Notes: generated by a model not told the origin, from the letters alone. 48,425 nucleotides of DNA from Paenibacillus sp. S150 (GCF_019352175.1 NZ_JACBYI010000050.1:1-48425), one strand, 5' to 3'. Numbered from the stretch's first letter, positions 31,083-39,249 are shown. Translations and numbers: made by a program.

Positions 31083-32764
31083 CACAAAGTCAAAATCCGC
31101 TTCAGTCAGCCAATGAACGGGTGAAGGAAGCGATATCCGGCGCCATTGTAGCCGCTGGCCTGGTTACCAGAGAGGAGCTTCCGTTCATCGTGCTGGAGGT
31201 GCCGAAGGACAAAGCCCACGGCGACTTGGCAACCAATGCGGCGATGCAGCTTACCAAGATTGCCAAGCGTAATCCGCGGCAGATTGCTGAAGCGATTATC
31301 GAGCATCTGGATAAGGGCAGCGCTTCTATTGAAAAGGCCGAAATCGCCGGGCCTGGCTTTATAAACTTTACGCTGTCCAAAAGCTATCTGTACCCGGTAA
31401 TCGCCCTCGTGGCCGATCAGGGAGACGATTATGGCCGCATCAATGCAGGCCGGGGCCAAAGGATCGAGATGGAATTTGTCAGCGCCAACCCTACGGGCAG
31501 CCTGCATCTGGGACATGCCCGGGGCGCCGCTGTCGGCGACGCGCTCTGCAACGTGCTGGATTTTGCCGGTTATCAGGTGACCCGCGAGTATTACATCAAT
31601 GATGCCGGGAACCAGGTTGCTAACCTGTGCAAATCCATCGAAACCCGCTACCTGCAGGAGCTGGGCCAGCCGGCGGAAATGCCGGAAGACGGTTACCATG
31701 GCGAAGATATCAAGGGCTTTGCCAAAGAACTGGTAGCCGAAAAAGGCGATGCTCTGCTGTCCATGACCCCGGGCGAGCGTGCCGCTTTCTTCCGCACCTA
31801 CGGCCTCACCAAGGAGCTGGACAAAATCAAACGCGACCTGGGCCGTTTCCGTGTAAGCTTTGACATCTGGTTCAGTGAAACCTCGCTGTACGAGAACGGA
31901 GAGGTGCTGCGTTCCCTGGATGAGCTGCGCGAGCGCGGCGAAGTCTACGAGCTGGACGGGGCAACCTGGCTGCAAACGACCAAATACGGCGACGACAAAG
32001 ACCGGGTGCTGATTAAGAACGACGGAACCTACACCTACCTGACGCCGGATATCGCTTACCACAACGACAAATACGGCCGGGGCTACGATAAAATGATTAA
32101 CATTTGGGGTGCTGATCACCACGGCTATATTCCCCGGATGAAAGCTGCCATGTCCGCGCTTGGCAATGATCCGGAGAAGCTGGTTGTGCTGATCGCCCAA
32201 ATGGTCAGCCTGTTCCAGGACGGCGAAAAGGTCAAAATGTCCAAGCGCACCGGCAAGGCGGTGACGATGGAAGACCTGATGGAAGAGGTCGGAATCGATG
32301 CCATCCGTTATTTCTTCACGATGCGCAGCATGGACTCGCATCTGGACTTCGATATGGACCTGGCTGTCTCCACCTCCAATGAAAATCCTGTATTCTATGT
32401 CCAATATGCGCATGCGCGGATTTGCAGCATTTTCCGCCAGGCGGAGGAACAGGGCATTGTGCTGCCGGATGCTGCCGGGATCGACTACTCGAAGCTGACC
32501 GCTGCTCATGAATATGATCTTTTGCGCAAAATCGGCGAATTGCCTGCGGAGATCGAGATTGCCGCAGGCAGCTATGCACCGCATCGCCTGATCCGCTACG
32601 TGTATGATCTGGCCTCGCTGTTCCACAGCTACTACAAAGCGGAACGCGTCATCACCGAGGATGCCGCCCAGACCGTAGCCCGCCTTGCCCTGCTGGGCGC
32701 GGCGCGGACTACAATCGCCAACGTGCTGCGCCTCGTCGGCGTTACCGCACCGGACCGGATGTAA
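31079..32764 (+). CDS. argS: Arginyl-tRNA synthetase
   Basis: It charges tRNA-Arg. The 561-aa class I enzyme has the N-terminal Arg-tRNA domain (~1-100), the HIGH-type motif H143-L-G-H146 after SANPTGSL, the NDAGNQ segment, and K386-M-S-K389 (KMSKRTGK). A DALR anticodon-binding domain closes it (LIRYVYDLASLFHSYYKAERV...ANVLRLVGVTAPDRM). ATG 31079 overlaps the ywiB stop; AGGAGG is just upstream. A terminator follows. Confidence 0.97.
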   Translation: MTQSQNPLQSANERVKEAISGAIVAAGLVTREELPFIVLEVPKDKAHGDLATNAAMQLTKIAKRNPRQIAEAIIEHLDKGSASIEKAEIAGPGFINFTLSKSYLYPVIALVADQGDDYGRINAGRGQRIEMEFVSANPTGSLHLGHARGAAVGDALCNVLDFAGYQVTREYYINDAGNQVANLCKSIETRYLQELGQPAEMPEDGYHGEDIKGFAKELVAEKGDALLSMTPGERAAFFRTYGLTKELDKIKRDLGRFRVSFDIWFSETSLYENGEVLRSLDELRERGEVYELDGATWLQTTKYGDDKDRVLIKNDGTYTYLTPDIAYHNDKYGRGYDKMINIWGADHHGYIPRMKAAMSALGNDPEKLVVLIAQMVSLFQDGEKVKMSKRTGKAVTMEDLMEEVGIDAIRYFFTMRSMDSHLDFDMDLAVSTSNENPVFYVQYAHARICSIFRQAEEQGIVLPDAAGIDYSKLTAAHEYDLLRKIGELPAEIEIAAGSYAPHRLIRYVYDLASLFHSYYKAERVITEDAAQTVARLALLGAARTTIANVLRLVGVTAPDRM

Positions 32765-32781
32765 CGGTCCGGCTTGCACAC

Positions 32782-32820
32782 CAAAGCTCCTCCCCGTATG
32801 GCTGGGGCGGAGCTTTTGCT
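32782..32820 (+). terminator. argS terminator
   Basis: AAAGCTCC (32783-32790) pairs with GGAGCTTT (32809-32816). CCCC/GGGG adds an inner helix, and TTTTGCTT follows. Confidence 0.85.
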
Positions 32821-33244
32821 TAATGTTCAGGAAATTATATTTTTCCTGCGGGGGACGCCTGATCGCGGAGAGCTGCAGGGAGGCGAAGTGGAATTAGTAC
32901 ACTTAAATGTGCTCAAAAGCGTCCCGCGGCGGGGATTAGTTGGAATTAGTAGACTTAAGTTAAGCGAATTCCCTGTAAAGGCATGAATCAGCAGGATTAG
33001 GCTTACTTTTTCCCACTAATGCTTGTGTGAGAGCGGGATGCGCAGATTTAAATTCACTTTTTCCACTTGGGCTAACTCACAGCTCAGGGCTCAAGGCGAC
33101 CTGGTGCTGCCGGGGAAGCGGCAGTCCGCCCGGCTTTGGGGAGAACGCAAGCCTCTCCGGCTTAGCGCAAGAGAGGCCCATGAGGCCCCCCGGCTCAGGG
33201 GCCTTATGGGCCGCGCCCGCTGCTAGCCCGTCGCCGGCCCGCCG
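32821..33244. other. Gene-free stretch with dispersed repeats and strong GC-rich hairpins
   Basis: At 32885-33071 there are four copies of the AGTGGAAAAAGTACACTT / AGTGGAATTAGTACACTT motif family found also at 401-1008. Further on, GCCTCTC (33151-33157) can pair with GAGAGGC (33171-33177). GGCCCATGAGGCCCC (33175-33189) pairs with GGGGCCTTATGGGCC (33198-33212) with one G-T pair. The two helices overlap and exclude each other. No T-run follows on either strand. No gene was seen. Confidence 0.6.
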
Positions 33245-34411
33245 CTACGCCTTCGCGGCGGCCCGCTTCGCCCGCGCGCCTGCCCGCAGCAGGCGCAGGG
33301 CATCGGCCGCGCCGCCGCCCAAGGCCGCGCGGCGCTGGCCCTTGCGCAGCCGCACCGGCGAGGCTGTGCGGCGCAGGAGCAGCTTCAGCTCCCGGGGCGA
33401 GAGGCCCGGGCGCAGCGCGAGCAGCAAGGCGGCGGCTCCCGTGACATGCGAGGTCGCCATGGAGGTGCCGCTCATCTCTTTGTAGCCCTCCTTCAGCCAG
33501 CAGGAGGGCACGCCTTCGCCGGGTCCGTATACGTCGATATACGGACCCCGGTTGCTGAAGGCCGCGACGCGGTGCCTTCGGTCAAGGGCGCCGACGGCGA
33601 TCGTCTCGGGGTAGCGGGCGGGATAGTCTCCGCCGCGCTTGCCGTCGTTGCCGGAGGAGGCGACGATGGCGATCCCGGCCCGGTAGGCCTTGATCACCAC
33701 ATCGTGAAGGGCTTTGCTTCTTGTTTTCATGCCGAAGCTCATATTAATGATATCCATCTTGTTCTGTACGCACCAGTCGATGCCTAGTACAATGTCCGAC
33801 ACATAGGCGGATCCGCTGTGGTCAAAAGCCTTGACCGGGTACAGCAGCGCCCGCGGTGCTACGCCCATCATGCCGCGGGTGCCGCCGGCTGCTGCAAGTG
33901 TGCCGGCGATATGGGTGCCGTGCCCGTTGTCATCGAGCGGCAGCATACCGCGGTGGAGCAGGTTTACGCCCGAGGCCAGCGAATGCTTGAGATCCGGGTG
34001 GCGGTAGTCGGCCCCCGTATCAATGACGCCGATCCTGACATGCACGCCAGTCGATTTGGACCAGGCTTGCGGGGCATGAATCGCTTTCACACCCCATGGC
34101 ATCACGGAGGTGCCCGCTTTTTCAGGGGCCACTGCGTGGACTTGTATCCGTGAATCCTCTTCGATGCTTAGAGCACCTTCAAATTTATGAAGCAGCTTGC
34201 CTGCCGCAGCGGCGGGCACAAAAAACGCCCGGATCAGCGGGGACATCTTTATTTGCCGCAATCCCGGTGTCTTCGCCTTCAGCGATTTCCACTCTGACAG
34301 CGCTCCGGCATACTGGCGGGGATCATTGAAAGTTACAATGCGCCGCTCTGTTTTTTTGGGGGCAGCCGGTATCTCATCAAGCAGCATCTGCCAAAATCCG
34401 TAATAATCCAT
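33245..34411 (-). CDS. Subtilisin-like serine protease (S8), probably intracellular
   Basis: A 388-aa protease with a complete subtilisin triad: Asp131 (GVIDTGADYRHPDL), His164 (NGHGTHIAGT) and Ser317 (GTSMATSHVTGAA), with oxyanion Asn255 (SSGNDG). The ~100 residues before the catalytic domain look like an inhibitor or propeptide domain (RIVTFNDPRQYAG...IRAFFVP). There is no signal peptide, so the enzyme is probably intracellular unless exported by another route. The last ~45 residues are Arg/Ala-rich (LRLLRAGARAKRAAAKA) and coded by DNA far richer in GC than the rest of the gene. ATG 34411 has GAGGAGGGG 12 nt upstream. Confidence 0.9.
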   Translation of the reverse strand: MDYYGFWQMLLDEIPAAPKKTERRIVTFNDPRQYAGALSEWKSLKAKTPGLRQIKMSPLIRAFFVPAAAAGKLLHKFEGALSIEEDSRIQVHAVAPEKAGTSVMPWGVKAIHAPQAWSKSTGVHVRIGVIDTGADYRHPDLKHSLASGVNLLHRGMLPLDDNGHGTHIAGTLAAAGGTRGMMGVAPRALLYPVKAFDHSGSAYVSDIVLGIDWCVQNKMDIINMSFGMKTRSKALHDVVIKAYRAGIAIVASSGNDGKRGGDYPARYPETIAVGALDRRHRVAAFSNRGPYIDVYGPGEGVPSCWLKEGYKEMSGTSMATSHVTGAAALLLALRPGLSPRELKLLLRRTASPVRLRKGQRRAALGGGAADALRLLRAGARAKRAAAKA

Positions 34412-34617
34412 AAGTTACGCCGTCCCCTCCTCGGTGCCGTGCTGCCATATTGTATGAAAGGAGGCGGACGTCCGAATGGGAACTTGCCCTTTTTTAGCGA
34501 AATGGGCTGCCCATCGTGTCAAAAAGCGGAGCTTTACATAAAATAAACAGAAGAGACCGCAAGTTCTCTTTGCAACATCCCGTAAGGAGCCGATCCTTGG
34601 CGTGGATACAGTCATGC

Positions 34618-34642
34618 GCGGAGGGACTTCCTCCGCCTTTTT
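34618..34642 (+). terminator. Terminator upstream of rpoE
   Basis: GCGGAGG (34618-34624), loop GACTT, CCTCCGC (34630-34636), then CTTTTTAA. No annotated gene on the + strand ends before it, so a short transcript is implied. Confidence 0.75.
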
Positions 34643-34731
34643 AATGTTAGGGAAGAAGAAGTTTTCCGGGGAGCCCGGGAATACATAATTCAGCCGGACG
34701 CAATTGACTTGCAATTTGCTGCCAAATAGGT

Positions 34732-34759
34732 TTTACTTAGTTTTGTTAATGGATATTAT
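34732..34759 (+). promoter_or_regulatory. Probable rpoE promoter
   Basis: TTTACT (34732-34737), 16-bp spacer, TATTAT (34754-34759), ~50 bp before the start. A second -35-like TTGACT lies at 34704 without a good partner. Confidence 0.45.
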
Positions 34760-34811
34760 GGAATAGAAATTAACGGTAATGTGAACAAAGCGTGAGAGGA
34801 AGTGTCCTTTA

Positions 34812-35375
34812 GTGAGTACGCCACTCAATTTAAAGCTGGACCCCGAGAAAGTAAAAGAAATGCCGATGGTGGATCTGGCTTTCCTGGTGCTTAAAGCGGC
34901 CAACACCCCCTATTATTACCGTGATCTGATGGTCGAAGTGGCCAAGCTGCGCGGCATGACAGACGAAGAAACCAACGATACTATTGCCCAGTTATATACC
35001 GAGATCAACATTGACGGGCGTTTTGCCTGCGTCGGAACCAACCTGTGGGGATTGAAGCGCTGGTATCCGCTGGAACGCTCCGATGACCCGGTCGGCAACT
35101 CCAAGCGTCCACGTATCATTAATGACGAGGATGACGATCTGGAAGACGATGACTTCGTGGAAGAAGAAGAAAACTACGCTGCTGAAGAAGAGGACTTCGA
35201 TGCTATCGATGAAGATCGCGATGACCTCTATTCCGACGACGACAGCGAAGAAGAAGTCGACGAAGATGTTGTGATTGATGAAGAAGACATTGATGAAGAC
35301 GAAGTGGATGAAGAGGATTCCGAAGACGGCGAAGCGGAAGATGCCGATGATGAGGACGAGAGCGATAATTATTAG
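34812..35375 (+). CDS. rpoE: RNA polymerase delta subunit
   Basis: It helps RNA polymerase recycle and tunes promoter selectivity in low-GC Firmicutes. The 187-aa protein has a folded HARE-HTH N-terminal domain (~1-90, with DLAFLVLKAANTPYYYRDLMVEVAKLRG and FACVGTNLWGLKRWYP). A long, almost wholly Asp/Glu C-terminal tail (from ~105) is typical of the delta family. GTG 34812 follows GAGAGGAAG. A terminator follows and pyrG comes next, as in B. subtilis. Confidence 0.96.
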   Translation: MSTPLNLKLDPEKVKEMPMVDLAFLVLKAANTPYYYRDLMVEVAKLRGMTDEETNDTIAQLYTEINIDGRFACVGTNLWGLKRWYPLERSDDPVGNSKRPRIINDEDDDLEDDDFVEEEENYAAEEEDFDAIDEDRDDLYSDDDSEEEVDEDVVIDEEDIDEDEVDEEDSEDGEAEDADDEDESDNY

Positions 35376-35743
35376 AATAGTGTACAAGTATGGTGCAATT
35401 CCTCCCTTGACATGGGTGGGACCGTCAGAGTAAACTATTGCATGGGCTTATAGTGGAAGTTAATATTGTTTTCTAAAATAAAAAGTGCCCCGGTTCTACG
35501 GGTGTCACTTTTTTGTTTTTTTAAAGATAAGAATTCATATGTTTCACGTTATTAATTATCCTTATTTTTCTGGAGAAACGGACGCCTCCTTCAGTGGACG
35601 GCAAGGCCATTTCTTCCTGGATGGTTTTTCGGGATTCATTTGGAAGCAGCTTTTGGGTTCCCCGTTTTGATAATGGAAAAAAGGGTTACGATAAACACCA
35701 AGCGTCACCTGAATTTCTGGACTTTATTTAGGAGGGTTTTACA
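35376..35743. other. Intergenic region rpoE-pyrG
   Basis: It holds the rpoE terminator and, right after its T-run, GATAAGAATTCATATGTTT (35526-35544), nearly identical to the stretch after the tRNA-Ser terminator (7721-7739). The B. subtilis-type pyrG attenuator (GGGC start plus terminator) was looked for and not found. A 61-codon frame here has no ribosome binding site. Confidence 0.5.
35478..35520 (+). terminator. rpoE terminator
   Basis: AAAAAGTG (from 35480) pairs with CACTTTTT (from 35506), an inner CCCG/CGGG pair supports it, and a long T-run follows. Confidence 0.85.
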
Positions 35744-37351
35744 GTGACAAAGTATATTTTTGTAACGGGTGGCGTTGTGTCCTCCCTGGGCAAAGGCATT
35801 ACCGCTGCTTCTTTGGGCAGGCTGCTCAAGAACAGAGGCTTGAAGGTGACGATTCAGAAATTCGATCCTTACATTAACGTAGACCCTGGAACCATGAGTC
35901 CTTATCAGCATGGCGAAGTGTTTGTAACCGACGATGGGGCGGAAACGGACCTGGACCTTGGGCACTATGAACGGTTTATAGATATTAATCTCTCGAAGAA
36001 CAGCAATGTCACAACCGGTAAAATTTATTCCTCGGTCATCAGCAAAGAGCGGCGCGGGGAGTACTTGGGCGGTACAGTTCAAGTCATTCCGCACATCACG
36101 AACGAGATTAAGGAGCGTGTATTCCGCGCAGGCCGTGAGACTGGATCTGATGTGGTCATTACAGAAATCGGCGGTACCGTGGGCGATATCGAAAGCTTGC
36201 CGTTTCTGGAAGCCATCCGTCAGATCAAAAGCGACATTGGCCGCGAAAATGTAATGTACATTCACGTAACCCTGATTCCATATATCAAGGCCGCGGGGGA
36301 AGTCAAAACCAAACCGACACAGCATAGCGTCAAAGAGCTGCGCAGTATCGGGATTCAGCCGAATGTCATTGTATGCCGCACGGAATATGCGCTTTCTGAT
36401 GATATGAAGGCCAAAATTGCCTTGTTCTGCGACATCGACGCCAACGCAGTAGTGGAATGCCGCGATGCTTCAACCCTGTATGAAGTTCCTCTCAACCTTC
36501 GCGATGAAGGCCTGGACGAAATCGTAGTGAACCACCTGAAGCTGACGACGCCTGCTCCGGATATGCGCGAATGGGAAGATATGCTGGGAAGGATTCAGAA
36601 GCTGGAGCGCACCGTTGAGATTGCCATCGTCGGCAAATATGTAGCCTTGCATGATGCTTATTTGAGCGTAGTGGAATCTCTTTCGCATGCAGGTTTTGCC
36701 GCTAATGCGGATGTGAAGGTCCGTTGGGTGGATGCTGAGCTTGTGACCGACGGGAATGTAGGCGAGCTGCTGGGCGGCATTGGCGGCATACTCGTTCCGG
36801 GCGGCTTCGGCGACCGGGGAATCGAAGGCAAGATTTCTGCTATCCGTTATGCCCGCGAGCAATCCATTCCTTTCTTCGGCATCTGCCTGGGCATGCAGGT
36901 TTCCGTTATTGAATACGGACGTTCCATTCTGGGACTGGCAGGTGCGAACAGCTCGGAGATTGATCCGGCTACACCCCATCCGCTGATTGACTTGCTGCCG
37001 GAGCAGAAGGATATCGAGGATATGGGCGGAACAATGCGTCTTGGTCTTTACCCATGCAAGCTTCTCCCTGAATCACTCGCGATGTCCTGCTATGACGATG
37101 AGTTGGTATATGAACGCCACCGTCACCGGTATGAGTTCAACAATGCCTACCGTGATGAGATTGAAAAAGCCGGCCTCGTCATCTCCGGAACCTCTCCGGA
37201 TGGCCGCCTGGTGGAGATTGTCGAGCTTCCGGGTCACCCGTGGTTCCTGTCTGTGCAGTTTCATCCGGAGTTCACCTCCCGTCCGAATCGTCCGCAGCCG
37301 CTTTTCCGTGAATTTGTCAATGCCTCATTAACGCATTCCGAACAGCTGTAA
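35744..37351 (+). CDS. pyrG: CTP synthase
   Basis: It aminates UTP to CTP with ATP and glutamine. The 535-aa protein has the N-terminal synthetase domain (KYIFVTGGVVSSLGKGITAASLG, P-loop-like; FDPYINVDPGTMSP) and a C-terminal class-I glutaminase domain with Cys381 (FFGICLGMQ), His507 and Glu509 (QFHPEF). GTG 35744 has AGGAGG upstream. A hairpin terminator follows at 37385. Confidence 0.97.
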   Translation: MTKYIFVTGGVVSSLGKGITAASLGRLLKNRGLKVTIQKFDPYINVDPGTMSPYQHGEVFVTDDGAETDLDLGHYERFIDINLSKNSNVTTGKIYSSVISKERRGEYLGGTVQVIPHITNEIKERVFRAGRETGSDVVITEIGGTVGDIESLPFLEAIRQIKSDIGRENVMYIHVTLIPYIKAAGEVKTKPTQHSVKELRSIGIQPNVIVCRTEYALSDDMKAKIALFCDIDANAVVECRDASTLYEVPLNLRDEGLDEIVVNHLKLTTPAPDMREWEDMLGRIQKLERTVEIAIVGKYVALHDAYLSVVESLSHAGFAANADVKVRWVDAELVTDGNVGELLGGIGGILVPGGFGDRGIEGKISAIRYAREQSIPFFGICLGMQVSVIEYGRSILGLAGANSSEIDPATPHPLIDLLPEQKDIEDMGGTMRLGLYPCKLLPESLAMSCYDDELVYERHRHRYEFNNAYRDEIEKAGLVISGTSPDGRLVEIVELPGHPWFLSVQFHPEFTSRPNRPQPLFREFVNASLTHSEQL

Positions 37352-37383
37352 TCCAAAGAAAAGGCCCGTATAAGGCCCTGGCC

Positions 37384-37410
37384 GAGCCTCCGATCCGGAG
37401 GCTTTCTTTG
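37384..37410 (+). terminator. pyrG terminator
   Basis: AGCCTCCG (37385-37392), ATC loop, CGGAGGCT (37396-37403), then TTCTTTG. Confidence 0.8.
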
Positions 37411-37554
37411 AAATTATATAGGGTTAATGCACTATGCAATCCTTATATTTCTCTCAAGAAGCGGTGCCGCCTGACTTTGAAGCAGCTATTATCTGCTCCT
37501 CGCGTCTGATTACAGTCCATAAAATGACATAGATTTACGCATTTTAACCAATTA

Positions 37555-37583
37555 GCAGGATTTTGACTGTAAGGAACGAATAA
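37555..37583 (+). promoter_or_regulatory. Sigma-H promoter of spo0F
   Basis: GCAGGATTT (37555-37563), 11-bp spacer, AACGAATAA (37575-37583). This matches RNAGGAWWW-N11/12-RNNGAATWW at every position. spo0F of B. subtilis is known to use sigma-H. The leader would be ~85 nt. Confidence 0.75.
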
Positions 37584-37675
37584 TAGGTTTCGTATAGACT
37601 ATTTTGTTAAGGGGCCGTTAGCTGTGCGGGTGCGCGGTATGGACAATCTGCTTCAAATTCTGGGAGGGTATGGTT

Positions 37676-38062
37676 ATGGAAAAAAAGAAAGTGTTAATTG
37701 TCGATGATCAGAACGGAATCCGGATTCTCCTCATGGAAGTATTCAATAGTGAAGGGTATGCCACATTTCAAGCAGCTAACGGAAAATTGGCATTGGACAT
37801 TGTCCGCAGCGAATCCCCTGATCTAGTCTTGCTCGATATGAAAATTCCGGGAATGGACGGGCTTGAGATCCTGAAGCATTTGAAAGAGATCAATCCGGAT
37901 ATCAAGGTCATTATGATGACTGCTTACGGTGAACTGGATATGATCAAGGAAGCGACTAAGCTGGGGGCTTTGATGCATTTTACGAAGCCTTTTGATATTG
38001 ATGAGATGCGGGTAGCCGTGAACATGCACCTTAACAATAAGTCGATAGACCAATGCAGCTAG
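37676..38062 (+). CDS. spo0F: Sporulation phosphorelay response regulator Spo0F
   Basis: It takes phosphate from the Kin kinases and passes it to Spo0B and on to Spo0A. The 128-aa single receiver domain has no output domain. Asp10/Asp11 lie in the acidic pocket, Asp54 is the phosphoacceptor (VLLDMKIPGMDG), with Thr82 and Lys104 (HFTKPFD). The surface segments QNGIRILL and AYGELDMI agree with B. subtilis Spo0F. ATG 37676 is chosen, 7 nt after GGGAGGG; the ATG two codons earlier overlaps that site. Confidence 0.96.
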   Translation: MEKKKVLIVDDQNGIRILLMEVFNSEGYATFQAANGKLALDIVRSESPDLVLLDMKIPGMDGLEILKHLKEINPDIKVIMMTAYGELDMIKEATKLGALMHFTKPFDIDEMRVAVNMHLNNKSIDQCS

Positions 38063-38146
38063 CTTAGGAATCGACAGTTTGGGAATCTTCCTTTATGGAT
38101 ACTCTAAAGAGGAGAGTCTGCCTGGAGTATGGGGTGGTCGAATAAC

Positions 38147-38167
38147 GTCCCACCGGGACATTTTTTT
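38147..38167 (+). terminator. spo0F terminator
   Basis: GTCCC-ACC-GGGAC (38147-38159) followed by ATTTTTTT. A competing helix GGTGG (38133-38137)/CCACC (38150-38154) uses the same bases. Confidence 0.6.
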
Positions 38168-38178
38168 GTATATCCTAT

Positions 38179-38207
38179 TTAGTATTTGACACAGGATGTG
38201 CTATAAT
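38179..38207 (+). promoter_or_regulatory. fbaA promoter
   Basis: TATAAT (38202-38207) with extended TGC before it, and a weak -35 TTAGTA (38179-38184) at 17 bp. A perfect TTGACA also lies at 38186-38191 but only 10 bp from the -10, so it cannot pair with it. Confidence 0.6.
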
Positions 38208-38266
38208 AGGCCTGTATGTGATGTCGGCTTATATAAGCAACTCAACATTTTAGGAGGATTGAAACC

Positions 38267-39121
38267 ATGCCATTAGTATCAATGACAGACATGTTAACCA
38301 AAGCACTTGAGGGGAAATACGCTGTTGGCCAGTACAACATCAACAACCTGGAGTGGACACAAGCGATTCTTGGTGCCGCAGAAGAAGAGAAGTCACCAGT
38401 AATCCTTGGCGTATCCGAAGGCGCAGCTCGACATATGGGCGGCTTCTACACAGTTGTTAAGATGGTTGAAGGTCTTATTCATGATTTGAAGATTACTGTT
38501 CCTGTTGCCATTCACCTGGACCACGGTTCCAGCTTCGACAAGTGTAAAGAAGCGATCGACGCCGGATTCACATCCGTAATGATCGACGGTTCCCATCACC
38601 CAATCGATGAGAATATCGAAATGACCAAAAAAGTCGTCGAATATGCACATGCTAAAGGCGTTTCTGTAGAAGCAGAAGTAGGTACTGTCGGCGGGCAGGA
38701 AGACGACGTAATCGGCGGCATTCAATATGCGGACCTGAACGAGTGCGTGCGTATCGTCAAAGAAACCGGCATCGATACCCTTGCTCCTGCACTTGGTTCC
38801 GTACATGGTCCTTACCATGGTGAGCCTAACCTGGGATTCAAAGAAATGGAAGAAATCCGCGATGCGGTTAACCTCCCATTGGTTCTTCATGGCGGTACAG
38901 GTATTCCTGAGCATGACATCAAGAAATCCATTTCCCTGGGTACTTCCAAAATCAACGTGAACACTGAAAACCAGATTGCTTTTGCTAAGGTTGTTCGCGA
39001 AGTGCTTGCTGCTAAACCGGATGCTTACGATCCTCGTACATTCATCGCACCAGGCCGCGAAGCCATCAAACAAACCGTTATCGGCAAAATCCGCGAGTTT
39101 GGTTCCAACAACAAAGCCTAA
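38267..39121 (+). CDS. fbaA: Fructose-1,6-bisphosphate aldolase, class II
   Basis: It splits fructose 1,6-bisphosphate into dihydroxyacetone phosphate and glyceraldehyde 3-phosphate, reversibly. The 284-aa zinc enzyme has VAIHLDHGSSFDKC with Asp/His of the active site. SVEAEVGTVGGQEDD, GSVHGPYHGEPNLGF and LHGGTGIPEHDIKKSISLGTSKINVNTENQ follow, carrying the zinc histidines and phosphate loop. AGGAGG precedes ATG 38267. Its own promoter and the order spo0F-fbaA-murA match B. subtilis, except that a transaldolase gene (tal) found there is absent. Confidence 0.97.
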   Translation: MPLVSMTDMLTKALEGKYAVGQYNINNLEWTQAILGAAEEEKSPVILGVSEGAARHMGGFYTVVKMVEGLIHDLKITVPVAIHLDHGSSFDKCKEAIDAGFTSVMIDGSHHPIDENIEMTKKVVEYAHAKGVSVEAEVGTVGGQEDDVIGGIQYADLNECVRIVKETGIDTLAPALGSVHGPYHGEPNLGFKEMEEIRDAVNLPLVLHGGTGIPEHDIKKSISLGTSKINVNTENQIAFAKVVREVLAAKPDAYDPRTFIAPGREAIKQTVIGKIREFGSNNKA

Positions 39122-39216
39122 TCCTTTCACGATGCAAGCGGACAGGCTTCCTTGAGCTGTCGCTGCACTTTCCTATTTGCCAACTACTGCAACGTTGTCC
39201 AGCTGAATAGTTTGAT

Positions 39217-39249
39217 ATGGAGAGCACCGCCTAGCCGGTGTCTTTCCAT
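39217..39249 (+). terminator. Hairpin after fbaA
   Basis: ATGGAGAGCACCG (39217-39229) pairs with CGGTG-t-CTTTCCAT (39236-39249) with one bulge. Only TTAAT follows, so termination strength is uncertain. Confidence 0.55.

Larger units (their letters stand above)
34412..34811. other. Intergenic region before rpoE, with possible small ORF and terminator
   Basis: AAAGGAGG (34457-34464) stands 11 nt before an ATG opening a 21-codon frame (34476-34541, product MGTCPFLAKWAAHRVKKRSFT). A clear terminator follows at 34618-34642. This could be a small RNA or leader transcript of its own, but coding is unproven. The rpoE promoter lies at ~34732. Confidence 0.4.

Noticed and set aside
34415..34714. 99-aa minus-strand frame between the subtilisin gene and rpoE.
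   Set aside because: No ribosome binding site, unusual composition, covers a terminator. Considered a chance frame.
35521..35743. pyrG attenuator of the B. subtilis type.
   Set aside because: No GGGC-type start region with a matching C-rich terminator stem was seen.
38186..38207. TTGACA...TATAAT as the fbaA promoter pair.
   Set aside because: The spacer is only 10 bp. The extended -10 with a weak -35 at 17 bp is the workable reading.
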